Positions 12,190 through 23,981 of a DNA stretch of 64,000 bases are shown here, piece after piece. Both the position numbers and the translations under genes were made by a program. The notes under the pieces were generated by a model. That model had not been told where the DNA came from and did no database searches. It saw nothing but the letters and a program-made list of their open reading frames with translations. The stretch is from Sciurus carolinensis (Eukaryota > Chordata > Mammalia > Rodentia > Sciuridae): the NCBI RefSeq assembly GCF_902686445.1, contig NC_062227.1, forward strand, positions 28,760,777-28,824,776, given 5' to 3'. Within the stretch, counting starts at the first letter, position 1, and every line of letters starts with the position of its first letter.

Positions 12190-12635
12190 AGCAGCCAGGA
12201 GCGATGTCTTAAAAAGTAAGCCAGGTCATTTTACTCATTGGCTTGAAACCCTCCATTGATTTCTCATTAGATTGAGAATAAAATCCTTCAAGATCTTACC
12301 TGACCTGTCCCATAGTCCCCCTCTGACCTTGTTCTGAACCAGTTTCCATGTTATTCCATGTGTCTCAGACACCCTGATTTTTCACTGTTTCAAAAACATG
12401 TATAATTCTTCACTATCTCAGGACTTTGTGCCAGTGGGTCCCTAAACTGGGAGAGCTCTTTCAAATCCTGCAGGGCTGATCATTATGAGAAATTATTTCC
12501 TACTCACCTTTTGGTTTTCTGAGTCCCCTTGAACTAGACAGAATTGCATGAGATGCCCTTCATCTCACTGGCTGGTGTGACCCCTGTGCCAAGGAGAAGC
12601 TCTGGTAGGTGCTCAGCAAATCTGTGGAATGGAGA
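12190..12635 (+). repeat. LINE-2 (L2) 3' end remnant
   Basis: Reads as the 3' portion of L2: CCCTCCATTGATTTCTCATT, then a GCCAGTGGGTCCC region, ending TAGGTGCTCAGCAAATCTGTGGAATGG. L2 is an ancient LINE and this copy is heavily diverged. Confidence 0.6.
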
Positions 12636-13560
12636 ACTGAGTGGGGGGGACCTCAAAAGTGGGTGGAGTAGAAGGCAGTTGTCTAGGGTTAGTTGAGGGG
12701 GCTTAGGGGTGGGTTCTCTTCTCTAAAATACTGACTGTATTTCTTACCCTGTGATTATTAAAACTTGTTCAAGTCTTGAAAAATGTGTAATCTTCAAGAT
12801 TCCCACTTAAAATGGAAACTCTGAGTTAATTTCTGAAGTTTGTACCAATTAAAGTTGTGGTTCTTAGTGACCACCTATTAAGTAATAAGATACAGGATGT
12901 GTAAGTGGCACAGCCTCATGAGTGAGGGAGTAAAAGAAGAGAACCAAAGGGCAAAGGGACCCCAGGGAGGAAAAGTGTCAGGAGAGTCTAAGGGAGGGAA
13001 CAGTCACAGGAGGAGAATTACACCAGAATTTTGTCTAGAGTGGGAACATTGTTGTTTCCCAAGCTATACACAAGTGGCACTGTTGACAACTGGTAATGTG
13101 TATTTTAAAGTATCAGAACATTTTTGATTTTTAATAGCAGATTCTTGATAGTTTTTCCTGGTAACAAATAAATTGGGAAAGAAGAGAAAATGATGTGTGC
13201 ACTTAAAAAAATGGCGCGACACCTTTTTTTAATGACAATGTAAGCTGCTCATCATGAGCATTTCTGGGAAATATCTAGTATCTTATAATGTTGCAGTAAC
13301 TATGGTGACAATGCATTTTTAATGACATCATTAAATGGTAGTGTAACTACTTGTAACTAAGGAGCACTGAGTAGTCACAGCTGTGTTGTTTGGTGTTTAC
13401 ATGTCTTTCCTCCAGGATGGTTCTTAATGACTTCAAAATAAAAGTGTTGTATAACAGAACATCACTCTGGTATATAATCTATGTACATTTTAGAAGTAGA
13501 AAACCTTAGAGAACACTATTTCTTCCCTTTTACCACACACATGCACACATATGTGAGTAA
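12636..13560. other. No recognised gene or repeat
   Basis: Unique-looking sequence. The 76-codon frame at 12897-13127 has no recognisable features. Confidence 0.4.
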
Positions 13561-13571
13561 AAGCTGTATGT

Positions 13572-13692
13572 GCCTATTTTGCAGATGAAGATCTGTAGAC
13601 AAAGATCAAGTGACTGTACCAGATCATTAAGCTAGTTGCAGACTTAGGACAGATCATAGGTTTTCTGATCTCTAAGATAGTTTTTTTTTCCT
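13572..13692 (-). repeat. MIR SINE remnant
   Basis: TATTTTGCAGATGAAGATCTG followed by AAGATCAAGTGACTGTACCAG is the reversed MIR core, diverged and partial. Confidence 0.6.
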
Positions 13693-13749
13693 ACCATTGC
13701 ATACTGCCCCCTTTTAACACAACATGACACAGAATCCCCTCTATTATTA

Positions 13750-13954
13750 TTTTATTTTTGCCATCAGGATTGAACCAGAGGCACTTCACCACTGAGCTCC
13801 ATCCCCGGTCCTTTTATTTTTTATTTTGAGAAAGGATCTCAGTAAGTTGCTTAGGGCCTCATTAAGTTGCTGAGGCTGACTTTGAACTTGTGATCCTCCT
13901 TTCTCAGCCTCCTGAGCTGCTGGGATTACAGGCATGTGCCACTATTCCTGGCTG
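13750..13954 (-). repeat. B1-dID composite SINE
   Basis: A reversed ID half (GGATTGAACCAGAGGC, then CACCACTGAGCTCC) is followed by a reversed B1 half ending GCTGGGATTACAGGCATGTGCC. The 117-codon frame at 13890-14243 starts inside this SINE and is not a gene. Confidence 0.9.
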
Positions 13955-14228
13955 TACATTCTTTTTATACATTAAAATTGGTAAGAAGATACAATTAATT
14001 TTTAACCACCTTGTAGGGACTGTGTTGTGTTTAGGGCCCAGAATGAGAAAAGTGATTAATAAGTACATAGAGGGAATTCAAATGGTCCATAAACCCTTTA
14101 AAATGGATTGCTGTGTATGTATGTGCATGAGTATTTATTTTTTTGTGACAGAAATTCACACTATCAATGAATTTATTACATCTTCCCAAATAAGTGATAA
14201 ATTTGATGACATCAAAAACAAAATGGGA

Positions 14229-14304
14229 GGGCTGGGGATCTAGCTCAGTTGGTAGAGTGCTTGCCTTGCAAGCACAAGGCCCTGAGTTCAATCCCCAGCA
14301 CCGC

Positions 14305-14345
<41 letters not shown>
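14229..14345 (+). repeat. Young ID SINE with about 40-nt A tail
   Basis: An A box TAGCTCAGTTGG lies at 14241-14252 and a B box GAGTTCAATCC at 14284-14294, the internal RNA polymerase III promoter of tRNA-derived SINEs. An uninterrupted A run fills 14306-14345. Low divergence and a long pure tail suggest a recent insertion. Target-site repeats are not clean. Confidence 0.92.
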
Positions 14346-14348
<3 letters not shown>

Positions 14349-14611
14349 AAGGTAAATGGTATATTGAGAAAAATACTTATGATCTGATAAAGATCAATAT
14401 CCTTAATTTATAAAGAGCACACACATCAAGAAAACCATCAAGACCTAGTTGGAATTAGAGTGAAGTAAATGAATGGAAAAAATACAGAACAGGAAGTACA
14501 AATGGTTAATGGAAATGAAAATTATTCACATTCATTATCAATGACGTGAAAAAACAATTGAAATTCACAATTTTCACTCAAAAAAAGTACAGATTAGAAG
14601 TGACCATAATT

Positions 14612-14802
14612 TTGTTGTTGTTGTGGTACTGGGGTTTAAATTCAGAGGTATGAAACCAGAAGCTACACCCTTAGCCCTTTTTATTTTTTATTTTGAGACG
14701 GGTTTTGTGAAGTTGCTGAGGCTGTACTCAAACTTTTGATCCTCCTGCTTCCGCCTCTCAAAGCACTGGGATCACAGGTGTGCACCACCTCACTTGGCCT
14801 GT
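14612..14802 (-). repeat. B1-dID composite SINE
   Basis: Begins TTTTGTTGTTGTTGTGGTAC, contains a reversed ID half (GGGGTTTAAATTCAGAGG) and a reversed B1 half (CACTGGGATCACAGGTGTGC). Confidence 0.88.
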
Positions 14803-15139
14803 GAAAGTATTCTGTGTGGTGACAGAGCAACGGGATAAGCAGATTTCTATACTTTCACTAGGAGTATATTACACCAAAGATTTTGGAAATCAAATTAATA
14901 ATTTGGATGAATAGTCTTGAAAATATTCGTAACCTGTAATTCAAACCCCAAAAAAGCAGCACCTCTCTAAGGCAACAATTAGAAGTGCTTGCCAAGGTTT
15001 GTAGGTAAAAGTTATTTCTCCTAGCATTATTTAAAATACTAAAATATATGAAAAAGGACAAACATAAGGAAAAGTTTAAATGAAATACTGCATTTCTACA
15101 AATCCAATAAATTGGCTTGAAATTTTTGTTCATGATATG
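14803..15139. other. No recognised gene or repeat
   Basis: AT-rich. The 91-codon minus-strand frame at 14858-15133 has no domain and an AT-driven composition. Confidence 0.4.
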
Positions 15140-16135
15140 TGTGATGGTTAATTTGGACCGTCGACTTGATTGGGTTGAGAGATGCCTAGGATTAAGAGAC
15201 TTCTGGGTGTATCTAAGAGGTTGTTTCCAGAGATGACTGGCATCTGGGACTGAAATGGATACCTACCTTGAATGTAGGTGTATTGTCTGACAGTCTGGGG
15301 CCTGGATGAAAAAAAGGAGGAAGAACCACAAGGACGCATCCTGGATTCTTCTTGAGCTGCTGCGTCTATTGCTGCTGCCATTCTTGAGGACAGCAGACTT
15401 CAGCTTCTTCACTCTTCCAAGGTGGATGTTTTAGTCAGCTTTTTCACTGCTCTGACTAAAAGATCTGACCAGAACAATCATAGAGGAGGACATGTTTATT
15501 TGAGGGCTCACAGTTTCAGAGGTCTTAGTTCACAGAAGGCCAGCTCCATTTCTTAGGGCTCAAGGTGAGGCAGAACATCATGGCAGAAGAGTATGGCAGA
15601 GGGAAGCAGCTCACATGATGATCAGGAAGCAGAGAGAGAGAGAGAGAGACTCCACTTTCCAGATACAAAATATAGGCCCTGTAGTGACACCTCAATGAAC
15701 CACTTTCTCTAGCCACACCCCACCTGCCTCCAGTTACCACTCTATTAATCCCATCAGAGATTAATTCACTGACTAGGTTAAGGCTATAACCCAATCATTT
15801 CTCTTCCAAACCTTCTTGCCATTGTCTCACATGTGAGCTTTTGGAGGACACCTTATATCCAAACCATAAATAGTGGACTTTCACCAGTGATTCACCAGGG
15901 CATTTCCAGATCTTCAGTCTTAGACTGGGGCTGCATCATTGGACCCTCTTGTTCTGAGGCTCCAACATCTTGGATTGGCAGCTAGTAGTTCCTCTGGATC
16001 TCTAAGATGCAGACGGCCACTGTGGGACTATTTAGCGTCTGATCATATAAGACAATCTAATAATATTGCCCCCCTTTTATGATCACACATATACATATCC
16101 TGATTCCGTTTTTCTAGAGAACTCTGACAAGTACA
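15140..16135 (+). mobile_element. MLT2-type ERVL LTR, split by a nested LTR
   Basis: Starts TGTGATGGTTAATTTGG and ends TAGAGAACTCTGACAAGTAC, the termini of MLT2-class ERVL solo LTRs; the second copy at 26696-27168 has the same ends. The host LTR occupies 15140-15426 and 15878-16135, interrupted by a later minus-strand LTR. No ERVL coding region adjoins it. Confidence 0.78.
15427..15872 (-). mobile_element. MaLR-like solo LTR nested in the MLT2 LTR
   Basis: Begins TGTTTTAGTCAGC and ends CCAAACCATAAATA, the reverse complement of the LTR family also seen at 20591, 29000, 32397 and 45260. A 5-bp duplication GTGGA flanks it at 15422-15426 and 15873-15877, as expected for LTR-element integration. 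A (GA)n run lies inside at about 15632-15650. The length, about 446 bp, matches the other copies. Confidence 0.88.
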
Positions 16136-17430
16136 ATATGGAAGCATTTTGTGATATATTATTGTATTTAAAAATATTCAGCCTTCTAAAATGCTTGCAG
16201 ATTGTAATTCCAATTGTGTCACTGAATTTAAAAAATCCAAGAAGCAAATATTCTAAAACAGAGATAATGATAATATCTTAGGTTATGGGATAGTTAATTA
16301 TTATTCTCCTTTTTTGTTCTTTTGTTTATTTTCTCAAATTCTAAAGTAAACTTTAGTATTATCAGATATGAAATAAACACTATATAAAAAGTTTTGCCAA
16401 GTACATCTCAGATGTCACTTTAGTTCTTCTGTCTTGGCAAAATTTTGTTGTCTCAAAGAATGTTAGAAATTAGAAAAATAATTTTGGAAAAAAACTAAAA
16501 TGCAATAAAATTTAACTTTTATTTTTCACTTAAAAATATATATGTAATTTCTTATTTGGGCCAAGTGCTGAGGAAACACATATGATTGAATAAGATATTT
16601 GTCCTGCAGCCACAGTTAATGTCTACTAGGAAAGAGAGACATGTAAAAATCATAACAAAGGAGATCATGCATAGTTTGTAATATAGTAACATGAAGGAAG
16701 AAATGATGAAGACTTCTTTAGAAAGTGGAGGTATGGGGTAATGTTTGATTCAAATCTTGAAAGATGGAAAGGAGATCACAAGATGGGCAAAATTAGACCC
16801 TTTCTAATCACACTAAGAGTAGGGGAATGTGTTCAACATGGAAGCATCAAGGGCACTACTCTTTTGAGGATATTTCCCTTAGATTTGCTCAGAAAGGTAG
16901 AGAAAAACCACTTGGAAAATCTGTGTAAGATGTCTTCATTATTTGTAAGCAAAAAGGGGTCATGAAAGTCATGGAGTCATATAAAGAAATGAAATTTGAT
17001 CAGAATATGTGTATGTGAAGGAATAATCTCTGTTTTTTGGAAACAGAAATAATGATTCAGTAATCATTGGTTTAAAATGACTTAGATATTTTTTATTGGA
17101 ATAATAATATAGTAAAACTTTAAAAAGTTTAAAGATATGTTCATGGTGCTGTCACTATTGCATTAGCTCACAGAGGATACTTGATATTGGGGATGCCATG
17201 GTTGGGCATATGATGGTATTACTGAGGCCAAAATAATAGTCTCCTTGTAAATTAGTAGGCAGAACAAATGTTTTGTTGCTACCAGCTAAATGAAGCAGTT
17301 TGCAGCTCCATCTGCTATTTACAAAGGACAGTCATACCTTGAAAGAATTCAGGCTGCATTTGTATCAAATCTTAATACTAAATTGATCAGAATTCAGTTT
17401 CTCTTCATGTATTTTATTTCCTTAAAAGCT
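16136..17430. other. No recognised gene; possible ancient repeat
   Basis: AT-rich sequence. The part 16560-17040 reads like a decayed old repeat (aligned G/A-rich blocks, a short frame at 16741-16965), but no family could be assigned. Confidence 0.35.
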
Positions 17431-18932
17431 CACTAGTAGAAGATGGCAGAAGCAAGGCAGCAAGTCCAAATCTCCTCACAATGCAGAAAGGAGGCAGAGA
17501 AGGAAAAGCAGCATTGAGAGGTGAGTGAAGAAATAAACGCTCGAAGACTCAATATTAGAGTCTGAGACCTGGAGAAACTGGAAGATAGGTTACCAGAGTT
17601 GGAAACAAACTCAGAGTCCCTTAACCCTGAACGGGAACCTGGGGATGAGAAAGCGGGGGTGGGCAACAGAGAGAAAAACTGTGGGAGAGGAGCAAGTGGA
17701 TAATCTTTTAAGCTCACCCATTTAAAAACATTTGGAAAGACACAAAATTTAAAGCATGACACTAACAGAAGTGTCCTTAAAACTGTGCAAAACCAAATTG
17801 CAAACTTAAAACCAAATTGGAAAAAGAAAACTGGGCAGAGTGCGGGGTGGTGGTGGTGGTCTGTAGCCATCTTGTGGAGCCCTCAGCTCACCAGTCATCC
17901 CCTTAAATCAGCATGGCATCTTCCCACACCCAGACAGCTGCGAATTAAACCAGAGGGAAGTCCCAGTGCAGTGGGAGCCCTTAAGAATCTGGCCAGAAAG
18001 TACTTCTAGAAGGACCACTATTAGCTGAAAATTGTCAGAATCCCTTCTCCCTCCCCCTCTTTACAAACAAGGGGAATGGGCTGGTGGGGGCCTGTGCTGG
18101 GAAGTTTGCCTAATCCCGCTCAGACTCTGTGACCCAGGCAAGGGAGGGAAACTCTTTGCAGCATCCGCTGGCTTATTTCTGACACAGACAGCAGTGAAGC
18201 AGCTTTGGCTCCAAACAGAGGAAAGTGGACTCACCAGGCCCTGATCACGGACACTGTGGGGAGGCATTGTGGGAAGCCTAGGGATGGTCCCTGGGATCAT
18301 GGGGCCGTACGAGAGGGAAACTGCCCAAATGTCCAGTGACACAGAGACCAGGTGGAAAATGAACAGAGTCTACACAGAAGGAAGGGGCTGATTGAAGCCT
18401 TGAATGGTGCACCACCTGACCTGTGATCACAACTGGCAAGTGACAGGGTATTGTTTGAATACTTGGGGGACCTTTCATCAGACTTAGTAAATAGAGGGAA
18501 TCAGCGCCTGCCATCCACAACCTGGAGCAGTGGAAACTAGAGTCCAGGTGAACCACCTGAGACCCTTCACATGCAGTACCTGAGAGTGGCAGCGGCTGGG
18601 GGAGTATTTCTGAAGCATGGGACAGCCACAGAACACCCACAACCAGAGTTCCTGCACTCACAGACAGCCACCAGGATTCTCACTACTGTGAAAAGGATCC
18701 TGTAGAGGGGAGAAAGTACACAGGGACACTCCACAGCCTGCATCCTGAACTACTGCACACAATAGAAACAGGCAGCCCACAACACTGCACCCTCTGAACA
18801 GTAAGCTGCAGGCCCCTGAGCTGGCAAATCAGAAGCTGCTGATGGGAGGTTCATAGTAATTAGAAAACTGGTTCCTGTGCCCCTGCATATACTAAATGTC
18901 CAAACCCCAATGAAATCCAAATTAAGATTCAA

Positions 18933-19158
18933 CCAGCTGGGTGCAGTGGTGCACGCTTGTAATCCCAGCAGCTTGGGAGTCTGAGACAGGAGGATTGCGA
19001 GTTCAAAGCCAGCCTCAGCAATGGTGAGGTGCTAAGCAACACAGTGAGACCATGTCTCTAAATAAAATACAAAATAGGGCTGGGGATGTGGCTCAGTAGT
19101 AAATTGCCCCTGAGTTTAAGCCCTGGTACCAAAAAAAAAAAAAAAAAAAAAAAAAAAA
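18933..19158 (+). repeat. B1-dID composite SINE inside the old L1
   Basis: A B1 part (GTGCAGTGGTGCACGCTTG, then TTGCGAGTTCAAAGCC) is joined by AATACAAAATAGGG to an ID part (CTGGGGATGTGGCTCAG), ending in 28 A residues at 19131-19158. This full-length copy shows the composite structure most clearly. The repeat ATTCAA occurs on both sides (18927-18932, 19158-19163). Confidence 0.95.
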
Positions 19159-19375
19159 TTCAATAAGAATATTCTTCACCTTGGTAAAGTGTGATACAAA
19201 CAACTCTAATGTCAACTTGCATCATATAAATATCTCTTTAACTTGGACAATAATTGTTAACACAGTAGCCAAAAACCCATTTGAATATATTTCATCTAAT
19301 GGTTTAAAGCATTAATTGGATCAATCTTCCTATCTTTGTTTTCAATAGCTTTGGTGTAAATTTTTCTCTTATATC

Positions 19376-19432
19376 ATCTCTCTCACTCTCTCTCTTGCTC
19401 TCGCTCTCTCTCTCTCTGTCTTTTTCCCTCTC
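19376..19432. repeat. (CT)n-rich low-complexity tract
   Basis: Imperfect CT dinucleotide run within the pyrimidine-rich portion of the old L1 5' UTR. Confidence 0.8.
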
Positions 19433-19821
19433 TCTTTTGCCCTATCTTTCTTTTTTTTCTCCCCACTTTAGCCCTCACTTAAAGTTTTAGTAAGATTACT
19501 AAATTTAACAACTAATTTTTTGACCTAATTCAGTATTTTATTATAGGTTTATACCTGAATTTGAGGAACCATAGAGAACAATCATAACAAGTTTTTGTTT
19601 CTTATAAGGTTGAATAGAATGAGGCTTGGTTCTGAAGTGATTGTAGTAAATGGGGCTGATAAAAGTGGTGCCGATATTGGGATTACCAGAGGTCACACAT
19701 TAACTTAAAATATTACCTGGATAGTCACCCAACTTGGGAGTCTTAAGAAAAGGAAGTTCATAAAGTGAGTCCTTCATTTAAAGAAAGTGAGAACCAATAG
19801 ATGGATAGACATGCAAACTAT

Positions 19822-21210
19822 ATGAGAAAGCAAGGGAACAAATCATACCAAACAGCCTATCATGCTTCAACACAGATTTCATTGACACCACAGTGGAGGA
19901 AATGTCATAGAAGGAATTTAGAATGTTCATAGTTAAGTTGTTCTATGAGCTAAAAGAAGATGTAAGAAATGAAATCAGAGAGATCACTTCAATAAAGAAG
20001 TAGAGATTCTGAAGAAAAACCAAATGGAAATCCTCAAAAGAATAAACAAACCAAATTAAAAATTCAATGAACAGCATCACCAATAGATCAGACCACATCG
20101 AACATAGATTTTCAGGCCTCAAAGACCAAGGATATAATCTTGAAAATAAAGTTGACTATAAAGAAAAGATGTTAAGAGAACATCAATAGAATATTCAAGA
20201 AATCTGGGATAACATTAAAAGGCCAAATTTAGGATTCATTGGGATTGGGATAGATAAATCTCTGAAATATAGACTAAAGGAATGCATAATCTTTTCAATG
20301 AAATAATAACAGAAAAATTTCCAAGCCTTAAGAATGAGATGGAAATTCCAATAAAAGAGGCATATAGGACTTCAAATATACAAAATCACAATAGATCCAC
20401 TTCAAGACACATTATTATGAAAATGGCTAACATACATAATAAGGATAGAATTTTAAAAGCTGCAAGAGAAAAGTGTCTGGCCACATTAAGAGGCAAACCA
20501 ATCCATATTTTGACCGATTTCTCAACCTGGACCCTAAATGCCAGAAGGGGTAAGAATAATATATACCAAGCTCTGAAAGAAAGTGGATGCTGTTATGGTC
20601 TGGATATTAGGTGTTCCCCAAAAGCTCATGTGTAAGACCATGATAGAAGACTTAGAGGCAAAACAATTGGGTTATGAGAGCCTTAACCCAATCAGTGAAT
20701 TAGTCCCCTCATAGGGCTTAACTGAGTGGTAATGAAAGGCTGGTAGGATGTGGCTGGAGAAGGTGGTCCCTGGAGACATGTCTCTGGGGTATGTATTTTG
20801 TCCTCAATGAGCAGAGCTCTCTATTTCTGCATCCTGGTGTCATGCCTTGAGCCACTTTCCTCCACTACACTCTTTGGCCTCGAGCCTTGAAGAATGGAGT
20901 TGGATATCTGTGGACTGAGACCTCTGAAACTGTGAGCTCCCAAATAAACTTTTCATCTCCTAAAGTTGTTCTTTTCAGGTCTTTTAGTCACAGCAGGAAA
21001 AAAAAAAAAAAAAACTGACTAAAATGGAAATTAACTAAGAACACTATACCTAGCAAAATTAAGCTTCTGAATTGAAGATGAAATAAAAACCTTCCATGAT
21101 AAACAAAAGTTAAGAGAATTCATAACTAGAAACTGCACTACAAAACATACTCAATAAAATATTTCATGAAGAAGAAATGAAAAAAATGAAAACCAGCATA
21201 GGGAGGAATT
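19822..21210 (+). pseudogene. Decayed L1 ORF1, interrupted by an LTR
   Basis: The ATG at 19822 aligns with the start of the intact L1 ORF1 at 49654. The sequence then follows it with stops and frameshifts to 20590, where an LTR (20591-21024) is inserted, and resumes at about 21025. An open stretch at 20282-20635 matches the RNA-binding C-terminal half before running into the LTR. The intact homolog encodes an RNA-binding coiled-coil trimer; this copy cannot. Confidence 0.8.
20591..21024 (+). mobile_element. MaLR-like solo LTR inside L1 ORF1
   Basis: Begins TGTTATGGTCTGGATATTAGG and ends CTGACTAAAA. Near the 3' end is CCCAAATAAACTTTTC, which includes an AATAAA polyadenylation signal, as expected for an LTR R region. 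The L1 sequence TGGA repeats on both sides, consistent with a short duplication of the insertion site, although it is degraded. Confidence 0.82.
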
Positions 21211-21592
21211 ACACTAGAAGAATAGTTAATTAAGGGAGAATCAAGTTCAATTTGAACATTAGAAATCAGAATCTCAATAATAATATTGAATGTAAACAAT
21301 CTAAACTCTTCAATCAAAAGACATAGGTTGGCAGAATGAATTAAAAAACAAGACCCAACAATATACTGTCTGCAAGAGACTAACCTTATAGGCAAAGACA
21401 TCCACAGAAGTAAAAGGATGGGAAAAAACATACCATTCACATGGGACTCATAAACAGCAGGAGTTGCTGTTCTCATATCAAAGAACATCACTTTACACTG
21501 CTTAAGGTAATCATGTATCAACAAGATATAATGATTGTAAATATTTATGCCACAAACAATGGAGTATCTATGTACATCAATCAAACCCTTCA

Positions 21593-22359
21593 TTCCATCT
21601 CACCCCAATTAGAATGGCAATTATCAAGAATACAACCAACAACAGGTGTTGGCGAGGATGTGGGGAGAAAGGTACACTCTTACATTGCTGGTGGGGCTGC
21701 AAATTAGTGCAGCCACTCTGGAAAGCAGTGTGGAGATTCCTTAGAAAACTTGGAATGGAAACACCATTTGACCCAGCTATCCCACTCCTTGGCCTATACC
21801 CAAAGGACTTAAAATCAGCATATTACAGAGATACAGCCACATCAATGTTCATAGCTGCTCAATTCACAATAGCCAGATTGTGGAACCAACCTAGATGTCC
21901 TTCAATTGATGAATGGATAAAGAAAATGTGGTATATATATATACAATGGAATATTACTCAGCCATAAAGATTGATAAAATTATGGCATTTGCAGGCAAAT
22001 GGATGAAACTGGAGAATATCATGCTAAGTGAGATAAGCCAATCTCAAAAAACCAAAGGAAGAATGATATCACTAATAAGTGGATGATGACACATAATGGG
22101 GGGTGGGAAGGGTTAGTGTTGGGGTTGGAGTTGGGTTTAGGGAGGGGGGCAGGAATAGAGGAAGGAAGGACTGTATAGATGGAGGGGAAGGGTGGGAGGG
22201 GAGGGGGGGAAGGGAAAAAATGGCAGAATGAATCAAACAACATTACCCTATGTAGATTTATGATTACACAAATGGTATGCCTTTACGCCATGTACAGACA
22301 GAGAAACAACATGTATCCCATTTGTTTACAATTTTATAATAAAAAAAAAAGAAAAAAAG
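21593..22359 (+). mobile_element. 5'-truncated young L1 nested in old L1
   Basis: This 767-bp insert matches the 3' end of the full-length L1 (54090-54755) very closely, including the Cys-rich motif, G-rich 3' UTR and A-rich tail. It is flanked by the 9-bp repeat AACCCTTCA at 21584-21592 and 22360-22368. The surrounding old ORF2 resumes after it, so this is a separate, later insertion. The 117-codon frame at 21614-21967 is the truncated ORF2 C-terminus, not a gene. Confidence 0.93.
22182..22213 (+). other. G-rich tract of L1 3' UTR, potential G-quadruplex
   Basis: Runs of three or more G separated by single A or T residues occur here, matching the tract at 54693-54718 in the full-length L1. 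Such tracts are a known conserved property of mammalian L1 3' UTRs and can form G-quadruplexes. Confidence 0.7.
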
Positions 22360-23818
22360 AACCCTTCAAAAATAGAGACAATATCTTGCATTTTATCAGA
22401 TCATAATGGAATTAAGTTAGAAATTGATAAGACACAAAACAGAAGACACCCTGGAGATTAAATAATATGTCTTTGAATGATGAAAGGATAGCAGAAGAAA
22501 TTGGGGAGAAATAAGAACATTCTTAGAAGTACATGAGAATAGTGATACAATATATCAAAAATTCTAGGACAGTATAAAGGCAGTTCTAAGAGGAAAGTTT
22601 TTAGCATTAAGCTCGTATATTAAAATAATAGAAAGATACCAAATAAATAATCTAATATTACATCTCAAGGTGATAGGAAAAGAAGAAAAAATAAACATCA
22701 AAATCAATAGAAGACAAGAAATATTTAAAGTCAGAGTCAAAATCAATGATATTGAGATTAAAAAGAGTACAAGAGATCAACAAGACAAAGAGTTGGCTTT
22801 TTGAAAGGATAATCAAAATTGATAAACACTTAGCCTACCTAACCAAAAGAAAGTGGGAAAAACTCAAATTATCAAAATCTGAGATGAGAAAGGATATATC
22901 ACCATAGACACTGTTGAAAACCAGAGGATTATCAGAAACTATTTTGAAAATTTTACTCCAATAAGCTAGAAAATCTTGAAGCTATGGGCAAATTCCTAGA
23001 GACATATGAACGACCCAAATTGAATCATGAGGATATAGAAAATGTAAACAGACCAATTCCAAGTAATGAAATTGAAGAAGATATCAAAAGCCTTCCAACA
23101 GAGAAAAGCCTTGTACTGGATGAATTCTCAGCAGAATTCTACCAGACCTTTAAAGAAGAACTAATACCAATCCTCAAATTATTCTGTGAGATAGAAAAGG
23201 AAGGAACACAGTCAAACTCGTTCTATGATGCCAGTATCACCATACCAAAACCAGATAAAGACAAATCAGGAAAAGAATACCTCAGACCAATAAACACAGA
23301 TACAAAAATTCTTAATAAAATATTGGCAAACCACATATAAAAACTAGGGATAGAAGGAACTTACCACAACATTGTAAAGACTATAAATGACAAACCCAGG
23401 GGCAACATTATTCTGAAAGAAGAGAAAACTGAAAGGATTTCCTCTAAAAACAGGAACAAGGATGCCCACTTTCACTACTCCTATTCAACATTGTCCTTGA
23501 AACTCTAGCCAGAGCAATTAGTCAAATTATTTCTGCCGATGACATGATCCTATACTTAGAAGACCCAAAAACTCCACTGAAAGACTTCTGGAGCTCATAA
23601 ATGAATTCAGCAAAGTAGCCGAATATAAGATTAAGGCTGATATGTCAATCACATTCCTATACTCCAATGATGAATCTGCTTGGGTTAGGAATGGGATAAG
23701 AAAATGATCTCATTCACAATAGCCTCAAAAACAAAAACGAAAATAAACAAACAAAAACAAACAACAACCCTTGGGACCCTCTCTAACAAAGTGAAGGATC
23801 TCTACAATAAAAACTATG

Positions 23819-23981
23819 TGGGGCTGGGGATATAGCTCAGTTGGTAGAGTGCTTGCCTAGCAAGCACAAGGCCCTGGTTCAATCCTCAGCACCACACACA
23901 CACAAAAACCCCAAACAAACAAACAAAAAACCTCAAAAACCCCCACAAACAAAATAACAAAACAAAACAAACAAACAAACA
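23819..23981 (+). repeat. ID SINE with 10-bp TSD
   Basis: ID body GGGGCTGGGGATATAGCTCAG, tRNA-like B box GGTTCAATCC, then a long tail of CA, CAAA and AAAC units. The repeat AAAAACTATG flanks it at 23809-23818 and 23982-23991. Confidence 0.94.

Noticed and set aside
12897..13127. 76-codon plus-strand frame as a small gene
   Set aside because: No recognised domain, no Kozak-like start, and composition follows the local purine-rich background.
14229..14300. tRNA-like A and B boxes
   Set aside because: They are the internal promoter of ID SINEs. The 3' half lacks acceptor and T-arm pairing and ends in an A tail, so this is not a tRNA gene.
17433..17870. 145-codon minus-strand frame
   Set aside because: It is antisense to the old L1 5' UTR, is T/C-rich and has no recognisable domain.
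21138..21593. 151-codon minus-strand frame
   Set aside because: It is antisense to decayed ORF1/ORF2 sequence; L1 antisense frames often stay open because of A-rich sense composition.
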